This document shows positions 40,064 to 47,921 of a stretch of 49,473 bases of DNA, piece by piece. Location of the stretch: the NCBI GenBank assembly GCA_964650485.1, contig CAZYTX010000027.1:1-49473 (forward strand), given 5' to 3'. Numbering within the stretch: the first letter of the stretch is position 1; each line of letters opens with the position of its first letter. Below the pieces are notes generated by a model that did no database searches, was not told the DNA's origin, and saw only the letters and a list, made by a program, of their open reading frames with translations. Source of the DNA: CAZYTX01 sp964650485 (GTDB lineage: Bacteria > RBG-13-61-14 > DATKZS01). Position numbers and translations under genes: made by a program.

Positions 40064-41293
40064 ATGTTTGACGTTTTGCTCACGGACGAGGAGAGGGAGA
40101 TCAAGCAGAGGGCGCGCGAGTTCGCAAAGAACGAGATATCCCCGCAGCTTTTGAAGGACATGGACCAGGAGAAGGTGACCTTCCCCTACGGGTTCCACAA
40201 GCAGGTGGCCGAGGCCGGGCTCTACGGGATTCGCTTCCCCAGGGAGTACGGCGGCCTGGGCATGGGCTGGACCGCGGAGGCGGCCGCGCTCGAGGAGATA
40301 GGCCCCCTTGGCATGGTGCTCGGGTGCCAGTACTCCATGCCCTCGATAGTGGGCGAGGCCCTGGTAAGCTTCGGCAGCGAGGAGCAGAAGCAGAAGTTCC
40401 TGGTCCCCATGCTGAAGGGAGAGCTGGTGAGCGCCGAGGCCCTGACAGAGCCGCGCGGGGGCTCCGACTTCTTCGGCTGCACCACCACCGCGAAAAAGGA
40501 CGGGGACCACTGGCTGCTCACCGGGGCCAAGCGCTTCATCGTGGGCGCCGAGGGCGCGGACTTCTTTTTGGTCTACACCAAGACCGCGCCCGACAACCCG
40601 CCGCACCAGTCCCTGTCCGTGTTCCTGGTCGAGCGCGACCGCGGGGTCAAGGTGGAGAACCTGTTCGGGCTCATGGGCACCAGGGGAGGCGGCACCGGCA
40701 GGATAGCCTTCCAGGAGGTGCGGGTGCCAAAGGAGAACATGGTGGGGCCGGAGAACGGGGGCGCGCTCATATTCAACCAGATGATGATACCCGAAAGGAT
40801 GACCTCCGCTGCCGGGGCCATCGGGGGCGCACAGGCCGCGCTCGACCTGGCCGCGGCCTACACCATGAAGCGCAAGGCATTCGGACGGCCCATCCGCAAG
40901 TTCCAGGCGGTGAGCTTCAAGGTGGCCGAGGCCATAACAAAGCTGGACGCGGCCCGGGGGCTGATGTACGCCGCGGCCCGCACCGTGGACCAGGGCCGGC
41001 CCCACCGCCGCATGGTGAGCGAGGCCAAGAAGTTCTGCACCGAGGCCGCCTGGGAGGCGGTGAACCACGCCATGCAGCTCCTGGGAGGGATCGGGTACAC
41101 CGACGTATATCCGGTCGAGCGGGCCCTGCGCGACATCAGGCTGGCACTTATCTGGACCGGGACCTCCGAGATCATGAGCGCCCTCATACAGCACGAGTAC
41201 TACCAGGAGGTGGAGGAGAACATAAACAAGAAGCGCGACTTCGAGAAGGACGCGCTAAACGCGGACCTCGAGTCCGAAAAGGTGTACGAATAA
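40064..41293 (+). CDS. Acyl-CoA dehydrogenase
   Basis: 409-residue FAD enzyme of the acyl-CoA dehydrogenase family. It starts FDVLLTDEEREIKQRAREFAKNEI, has AEALTEPRGGSDFFGCTTTA in the flavin domain and IQLLGGIGYTDVYPVERALRDIRLA at the end. As in the first enzyme, the medium-chain catalytic Glu position is not Glu (IWTGTSEI), and the Glu in IPERMTSAAG at the start of the C-terminal domain is the probable base, an isovaleryl/long-chain pattern. The gene lacks the charged insert of the copy at 4747. AAGGAGG precedes the ATG. Substrate unknown. Confidence 0.93.
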   Translation: MFDVLLTDEEREIKQRAREFAKNEISPQLLKDMDQEKVTFPYGFHKQVAEAGLYGIRFPREYGGLGMGWTAEAAALEEIGPLGMVLGCQYSMPSIVGEALVSFGSEEQKQKFLVPMLKGELVSAEALTEPRGGSDFFGCTTTAKKDGDHWLLTGAKRFIVGAEGADFFLVYTKTAPDNPPHQSLSVFLVERDRGVKVENLFGLMGTRGGGTGRIAFQEVRVPKENMVGPENGGALIFNQMMIPERMTSAAGAIGGAQAALDLAAAYTMKRKAFGRPIRKFQAVSFKVAEAITKLDAARGLMYAAARTVDQGRPHRRMVSEAKKFCTEAAWEAVNHAMQLLGGIGYTDVYPVERALRDIRLALIWTGTSEIMSALIQHEYYQEVEENINKKRDFEKDALNADLESEKVYE

Positions 41294-41335
41294 CTCGCAT
41301 TCCTCTAATGCGAAGCTAAAACTCGTCCTTTATGC

Positions 41336-41364
41336 TTGACCCTCCTCCAGCCCGGGGGTATGAT
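41336..41364 (+). promoter_or_regulatory. Sigma-70 promoter of the PHP lipoprotein gene
   Basis: TTGACC (41336-41341), 17-base spacer and TATGAT (41359-41364), both five of six matches. A seven-base dyad TCGCATT/AATGCGA lies upstream at about 41304-41322 and may end the preceding transcript. Confidence 0.68.
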
Positions 41365-41413
41365 TCGTCCTGGAGAAGAGTTATCCGATTAGTAAAGCAG
41401 ATTGGAGGGAGCC

Positions 41414-42748
41414 ATGAATAGAGCAGTCAGGGTTATTGCGGCCGCGTGCCTGGTGCTCGCAGCCTCGGGCTGCACCATAAGCGCGGGTCTGAAGAAGAAG
41501 CCCGTGCCCCTGGACGCTGCCAAGGCGGCCGCGGAGCGCACGCCAATATACCGGCACGACGGCTGGATCATCGCCCGGGGCTCTATACACAACCACACCA
41601 CCTACTCGGACGGGTGCCGCTCGGCCGAGGACCTGCTGGAGATGGCCAGGCTCCAGGGCATGGCCATACTGGCCTACACCGACCACCGGGAGGGCAGTAT
41701 CAGCGGCGGAAAGTCAGGGCTGGTGCGCGCCAGCCTGGGCGGGGTGGAGGACTACGGGTACGACGTATATTACGAGCGCCTGCGTGAGCTGCAGGAGCGG
41801 GCCGCACAGGACGACATGATCGTGCTCAAGGGGGTCGAGGTCATACCCTGGTTTTACAACTACGGCAGGTTCCCCCACCTGGTCCTGGACGGCCTTCAGG
41901 AGCACTTCACCGTGTACGCGGTCGAGGACCCGGCAATACTTGCAAACATGCCGGTGAGGAAGTCCGTGCCCGTCAAGCCGGAGCCCATACCCGACAAGGG
42001 CCCCTGGCAGAGGTTCGTGGACTACATCGTGGAAAACGGAGGCATCGTGCACGCGGTGCACGTGGAGGACGGCGGAGACATGTGGTACGGGCCGGCGCAC
42101 GGGGCCTGCCCGCCGCCGATCAACAACCTGCACGAGATAAAAAGGCTCACCGGCTTTGCCGTGCTGCCCTCGGCCTGGCACGAGAAGACCGCGGGGCCGG
42201 GCGGGCTGTGGGACACCACCCTGCTGGAGTACATGGCCGGGATGAGGCCCGCGGCCATGTGGGCCTCCGCGGACGCGGACTACCACTGCGACGGCAGCCT
42301 GGCCATCGCCACCACCCTGTTCTACATGAAAGAGTTCACCGAGGCCGAGGTGTACAGGTGCATGCGCCAGGGCAGGATGGTGGCCCTGCAGGGGGAAGCC
42401 TTCCAGGACGTGTACGTGGCCGAGTGGTGGGTGGCGGGGACCGGCGCACCTGAAGGGTCCATCATGCACGGCATGGAGATAAAGCTCGATGCGGCCCCGC
42501 GAATAAGGTTCGCGCTCGACAAAGAGGTCCCCGGAACCACCACCAGGCTTATACGCAACGGTATGGTGGTGCACGAGCAGCAGGGCGCCGAGATCGAGTT
42601 CACCGACGTGGAGATGGGAAAGAGAAGGGAGCCGGCCTTCTACCGGGTCGAGGTCCAAGGCCCCCGGGCGGACAGGGGGCCCTACCAGGGACCCACCATG
42701 CCCGAGAGCGAGCTTTTCACCAACCCGGTGTTCGTGCGCTTCAAGTAG
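41414..42748 (+). CDS. PHP-domain lipoprotein
   Basis: 444-residue predicted lipoprotein: basic start, hydrophobic VIAAACLVLAASGC with lipobox ASGC (Cys near 19). The mature protein has a PHP metal site, GSIHNHTTYSDG near residue 60, AYTDHREG near 100 and later the Glu/His residues in WASADADYHCDG. PHP proteins usually work in the cytosol on nucleic acid or phosphoesters, so an exported one is unusual; extracellular phosphoester or CehA/McbA-like carbamate hydrolysis are possibilities. CehA is a known PHP-related outlier. The ATG at 41414 is used because GGAGGGAG lies just upstream; a TTG at 41402 is less likely. Confidence 0.82.
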   Translation: MNRAVRVIAAACLVLAASGCTISAGLKKKPVPLDAAKAAAERTPIYRHDGWIIARGSIHNHTTYSDGCRSAEDLLEMARLQGMAILAYTDHREGSISGGKSGLVRASLGGVEDYGYDVYYERLRELQERAAQDDMIVLKGVEVIPWFYNYGRFPHLVLDGLQEHFTVYAVEDPAILANMPVRKSVPVKPEPIPDKGPWQRFVDYIVENGGIVHAVHVEDGGDMWYGPAHGACPPPINNLHEIKRLTGFAVLPSAWHEKTAGPGGLWDTTLLEYMAGMRPAAMWASADADYHCDGSLAIATTLFYMKEFTEAEVYRCMRQGRMVALQGEAFQDVYVAEWWVAGTGAPEGSIMHGMEIKLDAAPRIRFALDKEVPGTTTRLIRNGMVVHEQQGAEIEFTDVEMGKRREPAFYRVEVQGPRADRGPYQGPTMPESELFTNPVFVRFK

Positions 42749-42800
42749 AGCTTCTAATTGTGCCTTTTGCGAAACTCCGTTTTGGGAGTGCGGCAGGCTT

Positions 42801-42830
42801 CCTGCCTGCGTGTGGACACGCACAGGCAGG
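42801..42830. repeat. GCCTGC-type inverted repeat, copy A
   Basis: An eight-base perfect outer stem (CCTGCCTG/CAGGCAGG) with an imperfect inner GTGT/ACAC stem, 53 bases after the PHP lipoprotein stop. A related inverted repeat lies at 47046-47100, with the same CCTG..GTGCG..CAGG words. Probably a dispersed REP-like element; it may also stop transcription between the convergent genes. Confidence 0.65.
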
Positions 42831-42873
42831 CCAGCGCACAAAAATTCACCCGCTATTTGCTTTTCCTTAAGGC

Positions 42874-43362
42874 CTACCCCCCCTCGTCGTCTTCAATCTC
42901 TGTGGTGACGCCTGAGAGCGAGGTCTTTTTAAGCTCCCTGGTTGATCGGCAGACCTCGACCTTTTTCACCCCGGGGATGTGCTTAATGCTCTGGACAGCG
43001 TGCTCGACCACCTGCTCGTCCTTGCCGTGCACCATCACGTACACGCACCAGGGGTCCCCGTCCGGGTGGGGCCTCTGGTAGCAGTGGCTCACCGCTTCCA
43101 GGTCCTGCGCCGCCCGGCCCACCCGGTCCATGTGCTTTTCATCGGTGCGCACCATGACCATGGCGTTATGGGCATAGCCCACCGGCTGGTGCCTGACCGA
43201 TGCCGCGAACCTGCGCACCTTGCCGTCGCGGATGAGCGCTGAGAGCCTCTCGATGACCTCCTCCTGGGTGAGGCCCAGCTTGTCAGCAACCGGCTTTAGG
43301 GGCTCGGACTCGATCTTAAGCCCCTTGGCTGCAAGGTCCACCAGCTCCTTGTCAGTCACCAT
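42874..43362 (-). CDS. Siroheme decarboxylase subunit (AhbA/AhbB type)
   Basis: 162-residue Lrp/AsnC-like protein of the Ahb/NirD family. The winged helix (about residues 1-60) precedes a domain with RRFAASVRHQPVGYAHNAMVMV and AVSHCYQRPHPDGDPWCVYVMVHG. The His in SHCY and the first Arg-Arg segment match the substrate-binding residues of siroheme decarboxylase. These proteins convert siroheme to 12,18-didecarboxysiroheme on the alternative heme route of sulfate reducers and archaea. AhbA and AhbB usually occur as a pair; only one is here, so the partner may be elsewhere. Which subunit this is cannot be told by eye. Confidence 0.85.
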   Translation of the reverse strand: MVTDKELVDLAAKGLKIESEPLKPVADKLGLTQEEVIERLSALIRDGKVRRFAASVRHQPVGYAHNAMVMVRTDEKHMDRVGRAAQDLEAVSHCYQRPHPDGDPWCVYVMVHGKDEQVVEHAVQSIKHIPGVKKVEVCRSTRELKKTSLSGVTTEIEDDEGG

Positions 43363-43394
43363 TTAAATCCTCCACGCTTGCTAAAATAAAATAC

Positions 43395-46300
43395 TTATTT
43401 CACGCCCACCGGCTGTATGGTGAACCCGTAACTGTGCAAGCCCGGCTGGATGCGGTACTCCCTGAAGGCCCAGGTCACCCCGGGTATGTCGCCGGAGACC
43501 CCCATCTGTTCGTGGTCAACGTTAAGCGTTATGCCGTCCGCTTCTTCAAGCTCGAAGGTGTGGTCCGCATCCTCGATATTCTCCATGTCATAAGGCCATG
43601 CGCTCACTGACAGAGGCCCGTCGCCGACCACCTTGATGCCCCGGCCTCTCCCGTCGGTGAGCGTAACCCACCTCACCCCGGTGCGGTTTGCGCACTCCTC
43701 CGGAACAACGTACTGGTGGAAGAGCTCGTGCACATCCCCCGAGTAGATGCCCACTGCCGCGCCCTTGTTGCGGTCCGAGTAGTTCTCGTGCGGTCCCCTG
43801 CCGTACCATTCCATGCGCGAAAGCTCGGCCCGGACCTCCATCTGCATGCCCACCCTGGGGATGGTGGGCAGGAACGGCGAGGCCACGGTGCGGCTCAGGA
43901 CGTGCACTTTGCCCTTTGATGTGAATGTGTATACCACCCTGCAAGAGCCCATGCCCATGGGGAGCAATGACGAGGCCGTGACCCGCACCGTGCCCCGGTC
44001 CACCTTCTCGGCACGGGTGCTTGCCTTTGGCTCTTCATAGCTCGCCTTGCGCCAAAAGCCCTTGCGGATATCAAGCTGGCTGAAGCTGTCGTTTATGGTC
44101 GGCGGCCGCCAGAAGTTGGGCAAGAGCTCGCCCGTTACAAGGTCCATGCCTGAGAATTCATACTGGCCGAGCCCGCCGGTGCGCTTGTTGACCACGGCCC
44201 GGAATTCCTCGCCAGAGACGATCACCTCGTCCCTGGTCTCGTCCAGCTCGATGGCGCCGGTTCCCGATGTCTGCTTTGCAGGCAAGGAGGCGGCGTCCCG
44301 CGGCAACATGAACTGTTCCCAAGCAGCCAGCCTGCCGGTGTTTTCGCGGAACATGATTTTTATGAAGTGCTCCGCGCCCGGCTTCTTCACCGCTCCGTCC
44401 AGGTCAATCTCCACCTCATCGGACTGGCCCGGTCCGGCCGACAGGCCGGGGAGCCCTCCGCGCTCTATCTCCGTGCCCTCTTCGAGAAGCACCCACGAGG
44501 CGTCGAACTCGGAGAGGTCCGTAAAGAAATGCTCGTTCTTCACCCTGAACCTCGCCCGCTCAAGGTCAACCGGCTCGACCGATATGTTCTGGTATACCTT
44601 TCTCACCTCGTACAAAGAGGGGTTTGGCACGCGGTCCGGCCTTATAAGCCCGTTCAGGCAGAACTTGCCGGTGTTGGGCCGGTCCCCGAAGTCGCCCCCG
44701 TATGCAAAGTAGCCCTCGCCGTCTTCGGTGTACTTTGTGAGGCCCTGGTCCACCCAGTCCCATATGAAGCCGCCCTGGAAGGAGTCTTTTGAGCGGTAGA
44801 GCTCCCAGAACTTGTGCAGGCCGCCCGCGCTGTTCCCCATGGCGTGCGCGTACTCGATCTGCACGAAGGGCTTGCTCATGCCCGATAGTATCCAGAAAAC
44901 CTTTAGCATACCCGGCCGGTAGTACATGTTGGTGAGCACGTCCGAGTACTTCTCCCACTCGTACCAGATCACCAGCCCGGGGTAGTGCTCCTTTGCCCAC
45001 CTCCTTTGCGCGGCCAGGTTCCTGCCCTTGCCGGCCTCGTTGCCGAGAGAGAACCCGATGATGCAGGCGTGGTTCTTGTCCCGCTCGATCATGCGGCGCA
45101 CCCGGTCAACGTGGGCGCCGGTAAAGTCTTTGCCGCGGGACACCCGCTGGTGGAATTCCTTGCCGTATCCGTGGCTCTCGACGTTGGTCTCGTCCAGGAC
45201 GTAGAGACCGCGGCGGTCGCAGAGTCCGTACCACCCGGGCACGTCCGGGTAATGGGAGGTGCGCACCGCGTTTACGTTGTGCTCCTTCATGAGCTCGACG
45301 TCGGCTACCATGCTCTCCATGGTGACCGTGTGCCCGGTGCCGGGGTGGTGCTCGTGGCGGTTCACGCCTTTTATGTACACCGGCTTTCCGTTCACCAGCA
45401 TCCGCCGTCCCTTTATCTTTACGGACTTGAACCCGATACTCCAGGGTATGACCTCGGCAGTCTCCCCCGAGCCGTGCATGAGCTTTATGGCCAGGTCGTA
45501 TAAGGCCGGCTTTTCCGCGGACCACTTGCGCGGGTCCTTTACAGGGAGTCCCAGCTCGATCACTTCCTCCCGGCCGGCCGGCACGGTCGCATCCTCCGGC
45601 CCGAGCTTCTCCCTGAACTTGTCCCGGTCCCGGAAGAGCACTGCGTCCACACGTGCGTCCCGCGGCTCATCGCCCTTGTTCATTACGCTCACCCGGAGTC
45701 GCAGCACGGCGTCCTCGTACTCGCGGCCCTGCTCCGTGCGCACGTAGAAGTCGCGCACGTAAAGGTGCGGCCGGCTCACAAGCTCCACGTCCCGGTAAAT
45801 GCCCGAGAGCCTCCACATGTCCTGGTCCTCCAGGTAGGACCCGTCGCACCAGCGGTAGACCTCCGCGGCAACCGTGTTCTCGCCCGGCTGCACCAGAGCG
45901 GTGATGTCGAACTCCGCGGGCAGCCTGCTCCCCTGCGAGTAGCCGACCTTTTCACTGTTGACCCACAGATAAAAGGCCGAGTCAACCCCGTGGAAAACGA
46001 TGAAGGTGCGCCGGTCCTCCCAGCCCGCGGGCAGCTCGAAGCTCGTAAGATACGAGCCCACCGGGTTTCTGGCCTGGTGCGCGGTCCAGTGCTCAGGCGG
46101 CTCCAGCGTGACCCTGGGCGCCTTCTTCTTGAAGGGGTAGCGGGCATTGGTGTAGATGGGCGTGCCGTACCCTTGCATCTGCCAGTTTGAGGGGACCGGT
46201 ATCGAGTCCCATCCGCTCGCGTCGTAGCCGGGCCTGTAAAAGTCTTTGGGCCTGCTGCCGGGGTCCGGGGACCACTGGAACCTCCATTCCCCGTTCAAGG

Positions 46301-46511
46301 ACATCTGGTGCGGGTTTTTGCGGTCCGCGGAAAAAGCGGCCTCCATGTCAGGGTAGGCCCTCATGGTGGCGTGCGGCGGCTCTTTGTTTATACCGAACAC
46401 CCGGGGGTTCTCCCAGTCCGGGAGCTCTCCGGCAGAAAGTGCGGCCATTGGAATGAGGCAGACAAGTAAACTCGCTTTTGCTGACAGCCGGATAAACCTT
46501 TTCATCATCAT
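43395..46511 (-). CDS. Exported GH2 beta-galactosidase (LacZ-type)
   Basis: 1038-residue glycoside hydrolase family 2 enzyme with a signal peptide (SAKASLLVCLIPMAALSAG). The domain order is sugar-binding sandwich (WENPRVFGINKEPPHA, SLNGEWRFQWSPDP), immunoglobulin-like domains, barrel, and Bgal small chain. The acid/base Glu lies in IIGFSLGNEAGKG near residue 492 and the nucleophile Glu in FVQIEYAHAMGNSAGG near residue 549. The signature VKIKGRRMLVNGKPVYIKGVNRHEHHP is complete. It is about the length of E. coli LacZ plus signal. AGGGG lies before three in-frame ATGs; 46505 may be the true start. No lac-type permease is adjacent. Confidence 0.94.
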   Translation of the reverse strand: MMMKRFIRLSAKASLLVCLIPMAALSAGELPDWENPRVFGINKEPPHATMRAYPDMEAAFSADRKNPHQMSLNGEWRFQWSPDPGSRPKDFYRPGYDASGWDSIPVPSNWQMQGYGTPIYTNARYPFKKKAPRVTLEPPEHWTAHQARNPVGSYLTSFELPAGWEDRRTFIVFHGVDSAFYLWVNSEKVGYSQGSRLPAEFDITALVQPGENTVAAEVYRWCDGSYLEDQDMWRLSGIYRDVELVSRPHLYVRDFYVRTEQGREYEDAVLRLRVSVMNKGDEPRDARVDAVLFRDRDKFREKLGPEDATVPAGREEVIELGLPVKDPRKWSAEKPALYDLAIKLMHGSGETAEVIPWSIGFKSVKIKGRRMLVNGKPVYIKGVNRHEHHPGTGHTVTMESMVADVELMKEHNVNAVRTSHYPDVPGWYGLCDRRGLYVLDETNVESHGYGKEFHQRVSRGKDFTGAHVDRVRRMIERDKNHACIIGFSLGNEAGKGRNLAAQRRWAKEHYPGLVIWYEWEKYSDVLTNMYYRPGMLKVFWILSGMSKPFVQIEYAHAMGNSAGGLHKFWELYRSKDSFQGGFIWDWVDQGLTKYTEDGEGYFAYGGDFGDRPNTGKFCLNGLIRPDRVPNPSLYEVRKVYQNISVEPVDLERARFRVKNEHFFTDLSEFDASWVLLEEGTEIERGGLPGLSAGPGQSDEVEIDLDGAVKKPGAEHFIKIMFRENTGRLAAWEQFMLPRDAASLPAKQTSGTGAIELDETRDEVIVSGEEFRAVVNKRTGGLGQYEFSGMDLVTGELLPNFWRPPTINDSFSQLDIRKGFWRKASYEEPKASTRAEKVDRGTVRVTASSLLPMGMGSCRVVYTFTSKGKVHVLSRTVASPFLPTIPRVGMQMEVRAELSRMEWYGRGPHENYSDRNKGAAVGIYSGDVHELFHQYVVPEECANRTGVRWVTLTDGRGRGIKVVGDGPLSVSAWPYDMENIEDADHTFELEEADGITLNVDHEQMGVSGDIPGVTWAFREYRIQPGLHSYGFTIQPVGVK

Positions 46512-46537
46512 CCCCTGATACGAATTTTAAAGAAGAC

Positions 46538-46543
46538 ATTATA
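46538..46543 (-). promoter_or_regulatory. Perfect -10 box upstream of the GH2 gene
   Basis: On the minus strand TATAAT lies 27 to 33 bases before the GH2 start codons, preceded by TGCTG. The -35 region is not recognisable at normal spacing, so an activator may be needed. Confidence 0.5.
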
Positions 46544-46653
46544 CAGCATAAGGGCACGACTCCGCCACAATGGTAGTCCACGCAGCTTCTATCGCGTGCA
46601 ACATGCGAGCATGATGCTTATGCTTTTTTGAAGGACCCGGAGGTCTTGCGGGA

Positions 46654-46980
46654 ATGATAGTGGGCATTGCAGGCGAGAGCTATCCCGGGGAGCGGCGTGT
46701 GGCCCTTGTTCCCGGGTCTGCGGCTGAGCTTGTGCGCGCCGGTCACGAGGTCGTGGTGGAGAAGGCCGCGGGTGAGGCCGCGGGGTATCCTGACCGCGAC
46801 TACGAGGCCAAGGGGGCTCGCCTGGCCGCGGGCAGGGAAGAGGTGATAAAGGGCCCCGATGCCGTGCTCCAGGTGCGCGGCATGGGCATGCTGGCCGCGG
46901 TCGAGGTCACCTACACTGCCGAGGATGTGAAGACCGTGGACATAACGCCCCGACTGGTCAAGGTCTTTGAGAACAAATAA
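46654..46980 (+). pseudogene. NAD(P) transhydrogenase alpha subunit stub (PntA N-terminus)
   Basis: A 108-codon frame. The first about 75 residues match the start of PntA/alanine dehydrogenase (IVGIAGESYPGERRVALVPGSAAELVRAGHEVVVEKAAGEAAGYPDRDY, DAVLQVRG). After this the sequence changes to a tail (VEVTYTAEDVKTVDITPRLVKVF) that is not from that family and is not recognised. The NAD-binding domain is missing, so the enzyme is not functional as PntA. GGAGG lies 11 bases upstream of the ATG, so a short fusion peptide could still be made. Confidence 0.65.
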
Positions 46981-47045
46981 AGACAGGAAGGCGTTTTTCT
47001 GAAAAGAATCGATCTCCAGCGCTAGGGAAGGCTCGGGCGTGCCGC

Positions 47046-47100
47046 GTCTGCCTGTGCGTCGCACGCCCGCCTGTGCGTGACCGCACGCGGACAGGCAGAC
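47046..47100. repeat. GCCTGC-type inverted repeat, copy B
   Basis: Perfect ten-base arms GTCTGCCTGT (47046-47055) and ACAGGCAGAC (47091-47100), with an inner GTGCG/CGCAC dyad. It is related to the repeat at 42801-42830. It lies in the 287-base gap after the PntA stub. Confidence 0.65.
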
Positions 47101-47203
47101 AGGGCAGGCAGGTTCGCCGGAAAAGCGGCCCCAAAAGCTTCAAAGTTCTTGCCCGGTCTCGGCTCAGAGGAAGCGAACGTTTACAGGGAGACGTAAAAGC
47201 AAT

Positions 47204-47246
47204 CCCCTCGCCGCGTTTGGCCCAAAAGCCTACTTGCCGCGAGGGG
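47204..47246. terminator. Possible terminator hairpin downstream of hicA
   Basis: CCCCTCGC (47204-47211) pairs with GCGAGGGG (47239-47246). On the minus strand the stem is followed by ATTGCTTTTA, a weak T-run, 22 bases beyond the hicA stop. The 27-base loop makes it a poor terminator. Confidence 0.4.
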
Positions 47247-47267
47247 GTCTTTCATATTAGGCCCGCC

Positions 47268-47450
47268 TTATTCATTCAGGCCAAGATGCTTTTTGATATG
47301 CCTGGCCAGCGCATCATCTATTTCAGAATGTCGGGGGACAGGCTGTTTCCGGCCGGTAGCGGGATTTATATAGATATCGTGACGGGAACCATGACGGAGC
47401 AGCCGGCAGCCTTGCTTGGTTAATTGCCTGACCAGCTCATTGCGCTTCAT
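47268..47450 (-). CDS. hicA: HicA toxin (mRNA interferase)
   Basis: 60-residue double-stranded-RNA-binding-fold toxin. KRNELVRQLTKQGCRLLRHGSRHDIYINPATGRKQPVPRHSEID carries the catalytic His in GSRHDIY and the conserved RH near the end. It cleaves mRNA when free of HicB. The start overlaps the hicB stop by four bases (ATGA), so translation is coupled. Unlike the broken copy at 35929, it is complete. Confidence 0.92.
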   Translation of the reverse strand: MKRNELVRQLTKQGCRLLRHGSRHDIYINPATGRKQPVPRHSEIDDALARHIKKHLGLNE

Positions 47451-47638
47451 AAATTGATTTCTTTAACCTGGTATCCCTCGGGAACTTCATCCATCAGCAT
47501 CATCTGGTAGGCGTCCTTCAAGTTCTCCTCCAGCTCTTCGATGGTCTCACCCTGTGTCATGATTTCAGGATGATGCAAAAGCTTACCCAGCCAGAAGCGC
47601 TCCCCTTTCCAGTAAATCATGGTCAAGGTTTTATTCAT
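47447..47638 (-). CDS. hicB: HicB antitoxin
   Basis: 63-residue partner of HicA. MIYWKGERFWLGKLLHHPEIMTQGETIEELEENLKDAYQMML is the HicB fold without DNA-binding domain. The ATG at 47638 follows GAGGCGG; the frame extended to 47677 has no ribosome binding site. Here the antitoxin precedes the toxin, the less common but well-known order. Confidence 0.9.
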   Translation of the reverse strand: MNKTLTMIYWKGERFWLGKLLHHPEIMTQGETIEELEENLKDAYQMMLMDEVPEGYQVKEINL

Positions 47639-47697
47639 GATATACACCGCCTCTTTTTCAAAACATGTCCGGCTCAAAAAAGCAAAGCCTGTGTGTT

Positions 47698-47726
47698 AAG
47701 TTACAGTTCTCAACCTCTTATGTCAA
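47698..47726 (-). promoter_or_regulatory. Candidate promoter of hicBA
   Basis: On the minus strand TTGACA (47721-47726), 17-base spacer, TAACTT (47698-47703). The -35 is perfect, the -10 weak. The rest of the 283-base gap 47639-47921 holds only the terminator at 47871-47903. Confidence 0.45.
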
Positions 47727-47870
47727 TACTTTAACGGCAAAGGCAATTGTCCGCTGTCCTGTCTCCAAGTGTGAACTTCACGTCTCTTGGAAGCTTCGAA
47801 ACTCTTGGCAAAATCTCTTTACACAGATCATAAGCCTTTTGTACGGCAGGCAGCTCCTTTTTCATTTTTC

Positions 47871-47903
47871 AAAAAAATTCGATGGGCCGCTTCGCGGCCC
47901 ATC
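47871..47903 (-). terminator. Rho-independent terminator of the FGE-like gene
   Basis: Ten-base perfect stem GATGGGCCGC/GCGGCCCATC (47881-47890 and 47894-47903) with a three-base loop. On the minus strand it is followed, after GAA, by seven T. It lies 18 bases past the stop of the 47922 gene. Confidence 0.9.
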
Positions 47904-47921
47904 AAAAGGGCTAAAGTGTAA

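Noticed and set aside
39659..41194. A 511-codon open frame on the minus strand
   Set aside because: It is antisense to the PHP and acyl-CoA dehydrogenase genes; the high GC content and codon bias open such frames. The predicted protein is low-complexity His/Gly/Leu/Pro with no motif.
41714..42841. A 375-codon minus-strand frame opposite the PHP lipoprotein
   Set aside because: Shadow of a real gene with clear domains; no ribosome binding site or motif.
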